A DNA stretch of 64,000 nucleotides from Aliirhizobium smilacinae (GTDB lineage Bacteria; Pseudomonadota; Alphaproteobacteria; Rhizobiales; Rhizobiaceae): positions 248,001 to 312,000 of the forward strand of contig NZ_VDMN01000006.1 in assembly GCF_006335145.1 (NCBI RefSeq). Reading direction: 5' to 3'. The notes beneath the pieces were generated by a model, which saw nothing but the letters and a program-made list of their open reading frames with translations, was not told the DNA's origin and did no database searches. Shown one piece after another: positions 24,801 through 32,598 of this stretch. Every line of letters starts with the position of its first letter. Positions within the stretch are counted from its first letter, which is position 1. The position numbers and the translations under genes were made by a program.

Positions 24801-25028
24801 GCGGTGCTGGCGCTGATCCCGATTTCCTGGGGTCTGTTCTGGGGGCCGCTCGCCTATGCGATGATGGGCGGCATTCTGGTGGCAACCGTGCTGACACTTC
24901 TGGTTCTGCCGGCGGGGTATTCGTTGTTCTTTGGGCGCGAGCCGAAGGCGAAGGACGGCGAGGGCCAGCCGGCCAATCAGGGCGATCTATTCGACGGGAA
25001 GCGGGAACTGCCGATGGCTGCGGAGTAG
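21867..25028 (+). CDS. RND family efflux permease (AcrB type)
   Basis: 1053 residues, the usual length. There is a first membrane helix near residues 25-45, two large periplasmic loops, and helices at 350-500 and 880-1030. D414 and D415 in GLLVDDAMIVVE are the proton-relay pair of helix 4. It is a proton-driven exporter of hydrophobic compounds. The operon (tetR, adaptor, pump) is complete except for the outer-membrane factor. A long reverse-strand open frame covers the gene but is a composition artefact. Substrate is unknown. Confidence 0.95.
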   Translation: MSSSNQANPQPKGGFNLSRWAIGHPSIARFLFGLIIVMGILGVMNMGQKEDPDFTFRVMVVQSVWPGASVEDMQNQVVNKIERKLQETPHLDWVKSYTRAGIAITTIQVKGDTNSQEVADAFYQVRKKVGDIKQDLPSGLLGPYFNDEFGDTYITLHAITGEGYSYPELKQFAIQARDMLLATPGVEKATILGDQPQKIFIDISSKAMAERGLNVTNIQDALAGQNTVDASGSVQTADRSVRISVEGDVRTPEDIRELRIKAGDQVIRLGDIATVKDGLVDPYERKFRFNGHDSVQLGVVMANGFKVTDVGHDIEETYKRFAETLPIGAEVHQVSNQPEVVTEAVGEFTQALMEALAIVLVVSLISIGWRSGIVIAIAIPLVLSATLAIMYYLGIELQRISLGALIIALGLLVDDAMIVVEMMERKLEEGLPRLEAATFAYSSTAFPMLTGTLITTAGFIPVGFADSTAGEYVRSLFYVVGIALIVSWFVAVYFTPWLGYMLLKQRAHAGTGHHHDAYDTRMYRGVRHTVTWSVRHKAIILLATLGIFAGSLWSFQFIPQSFFPQSSRPEILVDMWLPEGTAIEEVERQAKALEDKIMPDQDKTFIATFIGEGAPRFFLPLDQQLRNPNYAQLLIMSKGLEERERMIVKLRQILADDFPTVRSKVDRLFLGPPTGWPVQMRVIGPDKAEVRRIADQVKERYHQNPLFGSIHDDWMEPVPGMKLVIDQDRARALGVSSQRVRQMLQAATAGAPLADFRDGEETVSIVLREPDATRDLLSAVQSVYVPTDFGGFVPVSQIAQVVPVMEQGIEWRRDRLPTITVKATLPDGIEATQASMNFYNSIADLRGALPAGYRIEIQGGAEDAAESQASIAAKAPIMLLVIMLLLMMQLRHFGKALLVLATGPLGIIGAAMALLITGAPFGFVAILGVIALLGIIIRNSIILIDQIDQDIAAGMHRQEAIVGAAVRRFRPIMLTAMTAVLALIPISWGLFWGPLAYAMMGGILVATVLTLLVLPAGYSLFFGREPKAKDGEGQPANQGDLFDGKRELPMAAE

Positions 25029-25062
25029 AGGGCTTCGTGGGCGCGGAAGGTTCCCCTCAGCA

Positions 25063-25165
25063 ACAAAATCTAAGACTTAGCCTTTGGCTAAGATCTTGAT
25101 TTTGTAACCTCTCCCACAAGGGGAGAGATACCGGTGAGGCATCTTAGCTTTAGCTAAGATGTTGA
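25063..25165. repeat. Mosaic intergenic repeat with nested hairpins
   Basis: Three stems in a row: CAAAATC...GATTTTG enclosing CTTAGCC/GGCTAAG (25063-25105), CTCCC/GGGAG (about 25110-25125), and the near-perfect ATCTTAGCT TT AGCTAAGAT (25141-25160). The TTAGC-type stems recur in both units, suggesting an inserted mosaic element. It lies between the RND pump and the next gene and could end that transcript. Confidence 0.6.
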
Positions 25166-25301
25166 AATCGCAAGTGAGGGGATCGCCATCCATACTGCCG
25201 GCAACTCTCCCGATGCGGCAATCAGGTCCAATATTATGTCTGGCATCATCGATTTGCTGACCGTTATGATCACGGACCGCTAATGACATTCAGGGACAGG
25301 C

Positions 25302-26381
25302 ATGACCGATAGGGCAGTTCAGACCGACGAAATCCTTTTTTCCCGCATCGGGTCGGCGGCGATCATCAGGCTCAACCGGCCGAAGGCGCTCAACAGCCTC
25401 AACCTTGCCATGGTGCATGCGATGAAACCGGCGATGGAGCGGTTTGCCAATGACCCCGAGATCTCCTGTGTCATCCTGACGGGCGAAGGCGAACGCGGGC
25501 TTTGCGCCGGCGGTGATATCCGCGCCATCTACCAGCTCGGCAAGGCAGGCGATCCGGACGTCACCCGCTTCTGGCGCGAGGAGTTCCCGATTAACTACAC
25601 GATCGCGCGCTATCCCAAACCCTATGTGGCGCTGATGGACGGTATCGTCATGGGCGGCGGCGTCGGTGTCGCGTCGCATGGCAGACACCGGATCGTCACC
25701 GAGCGAACGAAGCTTGCCATGCCCGAGACAGGCATCGGTTATGTGCCGGATGTCGGCGCGACATGGCTTCTGCCGAGGGCGCCGGGCGAGATCGGCACAT
25801 GGATGGGCCTGACCGGCGAAATCGTCGGCGCGGCGGATGCCATTTTTGCAGGCCTTGCCGACATGTTCGTTCCCTCAGAACGGCTAGGGGCGCTGACGCA
25901 GGCGCTGGGCGAGCTGAAAGCCGGATCATCGGATAGGGATGTCCGGGCGGTCATCGACGGGTTTGCCGGAGCGCCGGGGGAAAGCCGGCTTGCAATGCAT
26001 CGCGACCTCATCGATCGCGTGTTTGCCTTCGATACGGTGGAGGAGATCATCGCGGCGCTCGAAACGGAACCGGGCGAGTTCGCGGCTGAGACACGCGCCG
26101 TGATCGCCAGGCGTTCACCGACGAGCCTCAAGCTGACTTTGCGATTGCTGCGTGCCGGGCGGAAAAGTTCCGGTCTGGTGGAATGCCTTGAGCGGGAGTT
26201 CACAGTCGCTTCGGAGCTTCTGCGCAACCGTGACTTCTATGAGGGCGTGCGGGCCGCCGTGATCGACAAGGACCGCAATCCGCAATGGCAGCCGGCGACG
26301 CTGGCGCAGGTGAGCGATGCGGATCTGGATCGGTATTTTGTCGGTGGTCATGCAGTGTTGTTTCCCGAGCATCGGCTGTAA
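25302..26381 (+). CDS. 3-hydroxyisobutyryl-CoA hydrolase-like (enoyl-CoA hydratase family)
   Basis: 359 residues of crotonase fold. The oxyanion-hole segment is CAGGDIRAIYQLG, and MPETGIGYVPDVGATWLLPR carries the Glu and Asp typical of HIBYL-CoA hydrolases, not simple hydratases (which are about 260 residues). This enzyme would release 3-hydroxyisobutyrate in valine breakdown. No other valine genes are adjacent, so the substrate is inferred from family features. It is monocistronic, with an mRNA start presumably in the repeat-containing gap upstream. Confidence 0.85.
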   Translation: MTDRAVQTDEILFSRIGSAAIIRLNRPKALNSLNLAMVHAMKPAMERFANDPEISCVILTGEGERGLCAGGDIRAIYQLGKAGDPDVTRFWREEFPINYTIARYPKPYVALMDGIVMGGGVGVASHGRHRIVTERTKLAMPETGIGYVPDVGATWLLPRAPGEIGTWMGLTGEIVGAADAIFAGLADMFVPSERLGALTQALGELKAGSSDRDVRAVIDGFAGAPGESRLAMHRDLIDRVFAFDTVEEIIAALETEPGEFAAETRAVIARRSPTSLKLTLRLLRAGRKSSGLVECLEREFTVASELLRNRDFYEGVRAAVIDKDRNPQWQPATLAQVSDADLDRYFVGGHAVLFPEHRL

Positions 26382-26832
26382 CCCAAGCAATAGGCTTGGC
26401 GGATTTGCTGAAGGGGCTGAACTTCGGGTACCCCCTTTGCCGCAAACACCTACATCCACGCGGGCCTGAGCCGGCATGGTTGGGTTGGGAATGGGGCAGG
26501 CAAGTGGGTATTGTGGGGTAGTTGGTAGATCTGGTCTGCCTGCCCCGGCCGTTTCATCCGGTCTTTCGGGACTTGTCAGTTCCCTTTAGACCATATTTTC
26601 GACCATCACCGGAAACCGGGCTGCGACCAGTTGAAGGAGGAGGCCGGTTCGCGAACCCGGTTCCCATCCGATGACGGGAGGATTGTCGCGCGCTTCTCGG
26701 GCGCGGGGATGAAATCGATCGGGCGGTTTCGGCAAGTCTTTGCGAGACAATGCGAATAATTTCAACGCCCGGTCCGATCATCCCCGCGACAGAGGGGCAT
26801 GGTATCATGCCGATACGAGCGCGGGCGGCGTG
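26382..26832. other. 451-bp region without a supported gene
   Basis: The DNA between convergent genes is G-rich with short runs. A 10-base inverted repeat (GGGGCAGGCA at 26493-26502 and its complement at 26537-26546) could form a hairpin. The open frames here lack ribosome sites and coding-like sequence. I see no RNA gene. Confidence 0.5.
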
Positions 26833-27231
26833 TCAGGCGGCCTGCGGAATGCGGGCGATGACCTTGATTTCGAAATCGAAGCCCGAAAGCCAGGTGGTGC
26901 CGACGGCGGTCCAGTTCGGATAGGGGGCTGTAGGGAAGATCCGGTTCTTGACTTCCATGATCGTGCCGAACTGGTTTTCGGGATCGGTGTGGAAGGTGGT
27001 GACGTCGACGATATCTTCCAGCCCGGCGCCAGCGGCTTTCAATACGGACTGGAGGTTGTCGAAGGCGAGTTCGACCTGGGTCTTGAAATCCGGTTCGGCC
27101 GTGCCGTCCTCACGGCTGCCGACCTGGCCCGAAATGAACAGAAGGTCGCCGGAGCGGATGGCCGCCGAATAACCGTGCTTTTCGTAAAGAGCGTGGCGGT
27201 TCGGCGGGAAGATGGTTTCGCGTTTTGTCAT
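26833..27231 (-). CDS. RidA-like (YjgF/YER057c/UK114) protein lacking the usual arginine
   Basis: 132 residues from ATG 27231, chosen because AGAGG lies upstream and homology starts there. The pattern is clear: ALYEKHGYSAAIRSGDLLFISGQVG, then QVELAFDNLQSVLKAAGAGLEDIVDVTTF, and a C-terminal FDFEIKVIARIP. The segment where canonical RidA carries the enamine/imine-binding Arg reads YPNWTAVGTT, so that Arg is replaced. Such Rid subgroups lack the 2-aminoacrylate deaminase activity. It is divergent from a TetR gene with three operator copies between, so it is probably its target. Confidence 0.88.
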   Translation of the reverse strand: MTKRETIFPPNRHALYEKHGYSAAIRSGDLLFISGQVGSREDGTAEPDFKTQVELAFDNLQSVLKAAGAGLEDIVDVTTFHTDPENQFGTIMEVKNRIFPTAPYPNWTAVGTTWLSGFDFEIKVIARIPQAA

Positions 27232-27301
27232 GATCTGGCCTCTCAATGTTTCCGGTGCGTATCCGACAGGATGCGCTTCACAAGCCGGGGTGGAATTTGA
27301 T

Positions 27302-27364
27302 ATACGGCTCGTATGTAAATATGTAGCATACGGTGCGTATGTCAAGTTCATATACGTTGCGTAT
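27302..27364. promoter_or_regulatory. Three ATACG-N3-CGTAT operators between ridA-like and tetR genes
   Basis: Copies at 27302-27314, 27328-27340 and 27352-27364, with centre spacing of 26 and 24 bases. Each is a palindrome with a 3-base core (GCT, GTG, TTG). They cover most of the divergent promoter region and suit binding by TetR dimers. Confidence 0.85.
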
Positions 27365-27383
27365 CTGAAATTCGGAGTTTGCA

Positions 27384-27989
27384 ATGGCTGGAAAGCGTCT
27401 GGAAAAGATGGAAGAAAACCGCGCAAAGCTGATAGCGGCAGCGCGAAAAGCCTTTGCGGAAAAGGGGTTCGCCCATGCTTCGATGGACGAGCTTACTGCC
27501 GATGCCGGGCTGACGCGCGGCGCGCTCTATCACAATTTCGGCGACAAGCGGGGGCTTCTTGCTGCGGTCGTCGACCAACTGGATAGCGAGATGGCGGCCC
27601 GGGCAAAGGAGATCGGCGCGGAGAGGGCAGGCCGGGACGAGGGTGATATGTGGCAGGCGCTACTTGGCGAAGGGGCGGCCTATATCGAGATGGCGCTTGA
27701 TCCGGAAATACAGAGGATCGTGCTGCTTGACGGCCCGGCCGTGCTGGGCGATCCGTCCTTGTGGCCGAGCCAGAACAGCTGCCTTGCCGAGACGAGGAAG
27801 GGGGTCAGTCTGATGGTCGAGAACGGGATCATGAAGCCGGTCGATATCGAGGCCGCTGCCCGGCTTCTCAACGGCGCGGCCCTCAATGCCGCGCTCTGGG
27901 TGGCGGCGAGCGACAATCCGGCCGAGGTGCTGCCAAAGGCGGTCGAGGCATTCGCGCTGATGGCAGGCGGTTTGCGCGCCACGGCGTGA
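27384..27989 (+). CDS. TetR family regulator divergent from ridA-like gene
   Basis: 201 residues. The HTH is AARKAFAEKGFAHASMDEL followed by TADAGLTRGALYHNFGDKRGL (about 18-60). The C-terminal domain has DPEIQRIVLLDGPAVLGDP, a motif common in TetR proteins of the YbiH/NfxB-like group. The divergent gene and the three palindromes suggest that it controls itself and the RidA-like gene. The inducer is unknown; a reactive enamine or similar metabolite would fit the neighbour but is a guess. Confidence 0.88.
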   Translation: MAGKRLEKMEENRAKLIAAARKAFAEKGFAHASMDELTADAGLTRGALYHNFGDKRGLLAAVVDQLDSEMAARAKEIGAERAGRDEGDMWQALLGEGAAYIEMALDPEIQRIVLLDGPAVLGDPSLWPSQNSCLAETRKGVSLMVENGIMKPVDIEAAARLLNGAALNAALWVAASDNPAEVLPKAVEAFALMAGGLRATA

Positions 27990-28099
27990 AATCGTTACAC
28001 CGCAACACATGGAAGACATTGCAACGTAAGACGTGGCAACCGATTTCCTTTGATGCGCGTTATGCTAATTAAGCCCATCGCCGTTAAGAGGATCGATCC

Positions 28100-30178
28100 T
28101 TGAGTTCTGACGAAATGCTTCATCTTCCGGATGACGATGCCCTCTTCCGGAGCGAAGCGCGTTATCGCGCCTTGTTCGAGGCGATCGACGAAGGTTTCTG
28201 CATCATCGAGTTTATCGATGGCCCTGAAGGACCGCTGAGCGATTATGTGCATATCGAAGCCAATTCCGGCTACGAGCGGCAGACGGGTATTACGAATATC
28301 GTCGGCAAGCGGCTTCGCGAAATCGAGCCCGCCGCCGCGGACAAATGGATCGAGCTTTATGGCGGTGTTTTGCGCACCGGCGAGCCGATCCGTTTCGAAC
28401 AGGAATTCGAAGCGATCGGACGGCATATCGAAGTGTCGAGTTCGCGTGTCGAGCCGCCCAGCCTGAGGCAGGTATCGGTGCTGTTTCGCGACATAACGGC
28501 CCGAAAGCATGCTGAAGCGGCGCTGAAGGCGAGCGAGGCCGTGGCGCGCGAAAATATCCAGCGTGTCAAGCTAGCGCTGGCAGCCGGAGCGATCATCGGC
28601 ACATGGTTCTGGGATATTCCGGCCGATAAGTTCACCATCGACGAGGCGTTTGCCGATGCTTTCGGCCTCGATCCGGCACTCGGGCGCAGCGGTCTGAGCC
28701 TCGACCAGATCATCGAGACGGTGCATCCGGACGACAAGGCTGGGCTTTCGGCAGCGATCACGGAGGCGCTGACGCGCAGCGGCCCTTGGGCGCATCAATA
28801 CCGGACACGGCGTCTGGACGGGAATTTCTACTGGCTGGAGGCCAACGGCCGGGTGGAGCTTTCAGCCGACGGCAAGCCGTTGCATTTTCCGGGCGTGCTG
28901 CTCGATATCGAGGCCCGCCGGAGCGTCGAGGCGGAGCGTGACCGTGCATCGGCAGCGCTGCGGGCATTGAACGATACCTTGGAACAGCGGGTTTCGGAGC
29001 GCACCACCGAATTGATGCGTGCCGAAGAGCAGCTGCGCCATGCCCAGAAGATGGAGGCGGTTGGCCAACTGACTGGTGGTCTGGCGCATGATTTCAACAA
29101 TCTGCTGGCCGGCATTTCCGGCTCGCTGGAACTGATGCAGACGCGGCTGGCGCAGGGACGGATCAGCGATCTCGACCGCTACATTACCGGTGCGCAAGGG
29201 GCGGCCAAGCGCGCCGCGGGCCTGACCCAGCGTCTGCTGGCGTTTTCGCGCCGACAGACGCTCGATCCGAAACCGGCCCTTCTCAACCGTCTGGTTTCAG
29301 GCATGCAGGATCTGGTCACCCGGAGCGTTGGTCCCACCATCCATGTCGAAACGGCATTCGCCGGCGGTTTGTGGACGACTTTCGTCGATGTGGGGCAGCT
29401 CGAAAACGCGCTGCTCAATCTGTGCATCAATGCGCGCGACGCTATGCCCGATGGCGGCAAGCTGACGATCGAGACGTCCAACCGCTGGTTCGACGAGCGT
29501 GCTGCCCGCCAGCGCGGGTTGCCGCCCGGACAATATGTGTCGCTCTGCGTCAGCGATACGGGTACCGGCATGCCGCCGGAGATCGTCGAGCGTGCCTTCG
29601 ATCCCTTCTACACGACCAAGCCGATCGGGCAGGGCACGGGGCTCGGGCTTTCCATGGTGCACGGTTTCGCCGGGCAATCCGGGGGCACGGCGCGGATTTA
29701 TTCGGAACTCGGCAAGGGCACGATGATCTGCATCTACCTTCCGCGCCATCTCGGCGAAGAAGGGATCGATGAGGATGTGGCCGAGGTGGCCTCGGCACCG
29801 CGCTCCGCCGACCACGAAACCATTCTTGTTGTCGATGACGAGCCGCTGGTGCGGATGGTTGCGGTCGAGATCCTCGAAGAGCTCGGTTATCATGTGCTCG
29901 AGGCCGGTGACGGGCCGACGGCAATGAGGATCATGAATTCGGGCCAGCCGATTGATCTTCTGGTCACCGATGTCGGCCTGCCGGGCGGCATGAACGGGCG
30001 GCAGCTGGCGGATGCGGTGCGCGCAGACCGGCCGGATTTCAAAATCCTGTTCGTCACCGGTTACGCCGAAAACGCCGTGCTGAACCATGGCCATCTGGAA
30101 CACGGCATGCATGTGATGACCAAGCCGTTCCTTAGCGACGCCTTCGCACGGCGGGTGAGGGAGCTACTGTCGGAGTAG
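28100..30178 (+). CDS. Hybrid sensor histidine kinase, PAS-PAS-HisKA-HATPase-REC
   Basis: 692 residues with a TTG start at 28100 backed by AGAGGAT 6 bases upstream. The first PAS (about 15-140) ends in VLFRDITARK; the second PAS (about 150-275) has the WxWD-type GTWFWDIPADKF and VHPDDKAG. A coiled coil (280-315) leads to the acceptor H330 in GGLAHDFNNLL. ATP lid motifs NARDAM and GTGLGLSMV follow, then a receiver with D624 in TDVGLPGG. No membrane helix is seen. The partner and signal are unknown. It shares its architecture with the kinase at 15626 but not its EcfG promoter. Confidence 0.92.
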   Translation: MSSDEMLHLPDDDALFRSEARYRALFEAIDEGFCIIEFIDGPEGPLSDYVHIEANSGYERQTGITNIVGKRLREIEPAAADKWIELYGGVLRTGEPIRFEQEFEAIGRHIEVSSSRVEPPSLRQVSVLFRDITARKHAEAALKASEAVARENIQRVKLALAAGAIIGTWFWDIPADKFTIDEAFADAFGLDPALGRSGLSLDQIIETVHPDDKAGLSAAITEALTRSGPWAHQYRTRRLDGNFYWLEANGRVELSADGKPLHFPGVLLDIEARRSVEAERDRASAALRALNDTLEQRVSERTTELMRAEEQLRHAQKMEAVGQLTGGLAHDFNNLLAGISGSLELMQTRLAQGRISDLDRYITGAQGAAKRAAGLTQRLLAFSRRQTLDPKPALLNRLVSGMQDLVTRSVGPTIHVETAFAGGLWTTFVDVGQLENALLNLCINARDAMPDGGKLTIETSNRWFDERAARQRGLPPGQYVSLCVSDTGTGMPPEIVERAFDPFYTTKPIGQGTGLGLSMVHGFAGQSGGTARIYSELGKGTMICIYLPRHLGEEGIDEDVAEVASAPRSADHETILVVDDEPLVRMVAVEILEELGYHVLEAGDGPTAMRIMNSGQPIDLLVTDVGLPGGMNGRQLADAVRADRPDFKILFVTGYAENAVLNHGHLEHGMHVMTKPFLSDAFARRVRELLSE

Positions 30179-30199
30179 GCCAAGGAAGCCGGGAGATGG

Positions 30200-31066
30200 C
30201 TATTTGATGCCCAGCCGATGTTCTCGCCAGACGGTGAAAAGCCCGGCTGCGACAACGATCACGGCGCCGACCACCATGTTCATCGTGATCGTTTCGCCGA
30301 AAAAGAAGGTGGCGACGCCGACGCTCAGCACGATCTGCAGATAGGTCAGCGGTTGGACTTCAACCGCGCTCAGGATGCTGTAGGCTTTGATCAGGAAGAA
30401 GTGGCTGAGCGTGCCGCAGATGCAGAGCGCGATCAGAGCCGGCCAGTCTTCCATGGCGACCGGTGTCCAATAGAAAACCCCAACCGCAGTGGCGGCGATG
30501 GCGCCGAAGACGCCGGTATAAAGAACGCTGGTGACCGCCGAATCCTCACGGCCTACCGCGCGCGTGGCGATGCCGTAAAGACCGAAGGCAAAGGCGCCGG
30601 CAAGCGGCCAGATGAGGTGGGTGCCGAACTCGATGCCGCCCGGATTGAGGATGACCAGCACGCCGATCAGGCCGACAAGCACGGCAACTCCGCGCCGCCA
30701 GCCCACTTTTTCGCCCAGAAGCGGGATCGACAGGACCGTGATGATGAGCGGTGTTGCCTGCATGATCGCCTGGGTCATGGCCAGTCCAGCCCCAGTATAG
30801 GCGTAAACCACGAGGATGATTTCGAGCATCAGAAGCGGGCCGCGCAGCATCTGCAGGAAGGGGCGGCGGGTGACAAAGGCCTGGCGCAATCCGCCGGGCG
30901 AGAAGGCGGCAAACACAATGACGAAGGCGGCGAAAGCCCAGAAGCGGATCATCGTGAAGGCGATGACGGGATATTTTTCGGCGAGAAATTTTGAAAACCC
31001 GTCCTGTGCGGCAAAAATGGTGATGGCCAGCAGGACGTAAAGATAGCCAATGCTCTTGTTCTTCAT
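30200..31066 (-). CDS. EamA/DMT family transporter
   Basis: 288 residues with ten predicted membrane helices in two EamA repeats, for example YLYVLLAITIFAAQDGFSKF at the start and LTYLQIVLSVGVATFFFGETI near the end. It is an inner-membrane permease of the drug/metabolite superfamily, possibly exporting amino-acid or sugar-like compounds. No neighbour points to a substrate. The gene converges on the hybrid kinase with a 21-base gap. The ribosome site is weak. Confidence 0.88.
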   Translation of the reverse strand: MKNKSIGYLYVLLAITIFAAQDGFSKFLAEKYPVIAFTMIRFWAFAAFVIVFAAFSPGGLRQAFVTRRPFLQMLRGPLLMLEIILVVYAYTGAGLAMTQAIMQATPLIITVLSIPLLGEKVGWRRGVAVLVGLIGVLVILNPGGIEFGTHLIWPLAGAFAFGLYGIATRAVGREDSAVTSVLYTGVFGAIAATAVGVFYWTPVAMEDWPALIALCICGTLSHFFLIKAYSILSAVEVQPLTYLQIVLSVGVATFFFGETITMNMVVGAVIVVAAGLFTVWREHRLGIK

Positions 31067-31377
31067 GGGATAGCGACTTCGGCAAGGGATAAGGGCGGAA
31101 AGCGAGCCGGGCTGTCGAGAAGGGCAGGAGGGCTGTCGTCCGGGTCCTACACGGTTGCATCGCGCTTCGCCAGATCAGTCAGTCCGGCCGGAACCGATTT
31201 CTCGTCGCGGAAGGGCTGAATATCAAAATCAGGCACAACCGTTGCCAAATATGGCGAAAAATGGACGGAAATTCTAAGCCCGGCTTATGTTAGGGAGGGT
31301 GATTCCTCGCGATTTCAAATGCGTGTCGATAGTTTCCGGCCACATCCAAATTCTTGGCCCATTCCCGGAGACACCTG
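31067..31377. other. Divergent promoter region of the EamA and sulfate-binding genes (311 bp)
   Basis: No gene of good quality is visible. It must hold the promoters for the EamA transporter (leftward) and the sulfate operon (rightward). I found no recognisable CysB site or riboswitch, and the one GGAAC at about 31190 lacks a matching -10. Confidence 0.5.
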
Positions 31378-32361
31378 ATGAAACGCCTCCTTATTCTCGG
31401 TACTGCCATTGCGGCTCTGTTCGTCCAGCCGGCTATGGCACAGGAGCAGAAACTGCTCAACGCCTCCTATGACGTTGCGCGCGAACTGTTCGTCGCCGTC
31501 AATGAGGCCTTCGTGAAGGGCCATCCGGGGGTTACGATTGACCAGTCGCATGCCGGCACATCGAAGCAGGCGCGGTCGATCGTCGAAGGGCTCGAAGCAG
31601 ACGTGGTGACCTTCAACCAGTCGACCGATATCGATTTCCTCGCCAAGAACGGTTTTGTCTCCACCGACTGGACCAAGGCATTCCCGAACGACGCTTTGCC
31701 GTTCTATTCCTTCCCGGCCTTCCTGGTGCGCGCCGGCAATCCGAAGAACATCAAGGGCTGGGCCGATCTTGGCCGTGACGACGTTCATGCCGTCTTCCCG
31801 AACCCGAAGACATCGGGCAATGCGCGCTACACCTATCTCGCCGCCACTGCCTGGGCGAAGGAAGAGTACAAGGACGACCAGGAAAAGATCCAAGCCTATA
31901 TCACCAAGATCTTCGACAACGTTCCGGTCTTCGATACAGGCGGTCGTGCGGCGACCACTACCTTCGTCGAGCGCGGTCAGGGCGACGTGCTGATCACGTT
32001 CGAGGCCGAAACGCGTGGCATCGAAAAGCAGTTCGGAAAGGACAAGGTGGAAAGCGTCATTCCGTCGGTCAGCCTGCTGGCCGAATTCCCGGTCGCCGTG
32101 GTCGACAAGGTTGCCAAGAAGCATGGTACCGAAGCGCTGGCAAAAACCTATCTCGACTTCCTCTACACGGAAGAGGGCCAGAAGATCGCTGCCGAATTCG
32201 GCCATCGCGTCCATAACGAGAAGGTCGCCGCCGAGTTCAAGAACCAGTTCCCCGAAATCCGCCTCGTCAAGGTCGACGACGTGTTCGGCGGCTGGGAGAA
32301 GATCCAGAAGGAACACTTTGCTTCCGGCGGCACGCTCGACAAGCTTTACGGCAGCCGCTAG
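31378..32361 (+). CDS. Sulfate ABC transporter substrate-binding protein
   Basis: 327 residues. Signal peptide of 21 residues ends PAMAQEQ. The family signatures LNASYDVARELF, GHPGVTIDQSHAGTSKQAR, FPNPKTSGNARYTYLAA and the VFDTGGRAATTTFVERGQGDV block bind sulfate by helix dipoles. ATG 31378 has GGAG upstream. It is Sbp/CysP-type; I cannot distinguish sulfate from thiosulfate. It is the first gene of sbp-cysT-cysW-cysA and is separated from cysT by a long repeat (32408-32522). Confidence 0.93.
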   Translation: MKRLLILGTAIAALFVQPAMAQEQKLLNASYDVARELFVAVNEAFVKGHPGVTIDQSHAGTSKQARSIVEGLEADVVTFNQSTDIDFLAKNGFVSTDWTKAFPNDALPFYSFPAFLVRAGNPKNIKGWADLGRDDVHAVFPNPKTSGNARYTYLAATAWAKEEYKDDQEKIQAYITKIFDNVPVFDTGGRAATTTFVERGQGDVLITFEAETRGIEKQFGKDKVESVIPSVSLLAEFPVAVVDKVAKKHGTEALAKTYLDFLYTEEGQKIAAEFGHRVHNEKVAAEFKNQFPEIRLVKVDDVFGGWEKIQKEHFASGGTLDKLYGSR

Positions 32362-32407
32362 TTTTTTTCCAAGGTGGTCTTTTAAACTAGGCCGCCACCT
32401 CCACTCC

Positions 32408-32522
32408 CTCATTCCTGTGCTTGTCACAGGAATCCAGCCAGCCCAAGTCCTTGGGCTGGAAAAAGTCCCTTCGCCGCGCGGACACGCGTCGGCTGGATCC
32501 CTGTGACAAGCACAGGGATGAG
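32408..32522. repeat. Long inverted repeat between sulfate binding-protein and permease genes
   Basis: Arms 32408-32439 and 32491-32522 differ at about 2 of 32 bases when inverted (core CCTGTGCTTGTCACAGG). An internal AGCCCAAG/CTTGGGCT hairpin sits between them. A solo copy of the arm lies at 44007-44033, so it is a dispersed family. Confidence 0.85.
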
Positions 32523-32598
32523 GGACGTCGAGAATTGCTGTATCCACCCGGCGGATTTTCATCCACCGGGTTTTGCCATGTCATAAGGAACCGACCGC

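Noticed and set aside
25063..25165. CRISPR-like repeat
   Set aside because: Only two palindromic units of different length; no regular spacers or cas genes.
26554..26808. 84-residue reverse-strand frame in the 26.4-26.8 kb gap
   Set aside because: Low-complexity Arg/Ser/Pro-rich sequence with no ribosome site.
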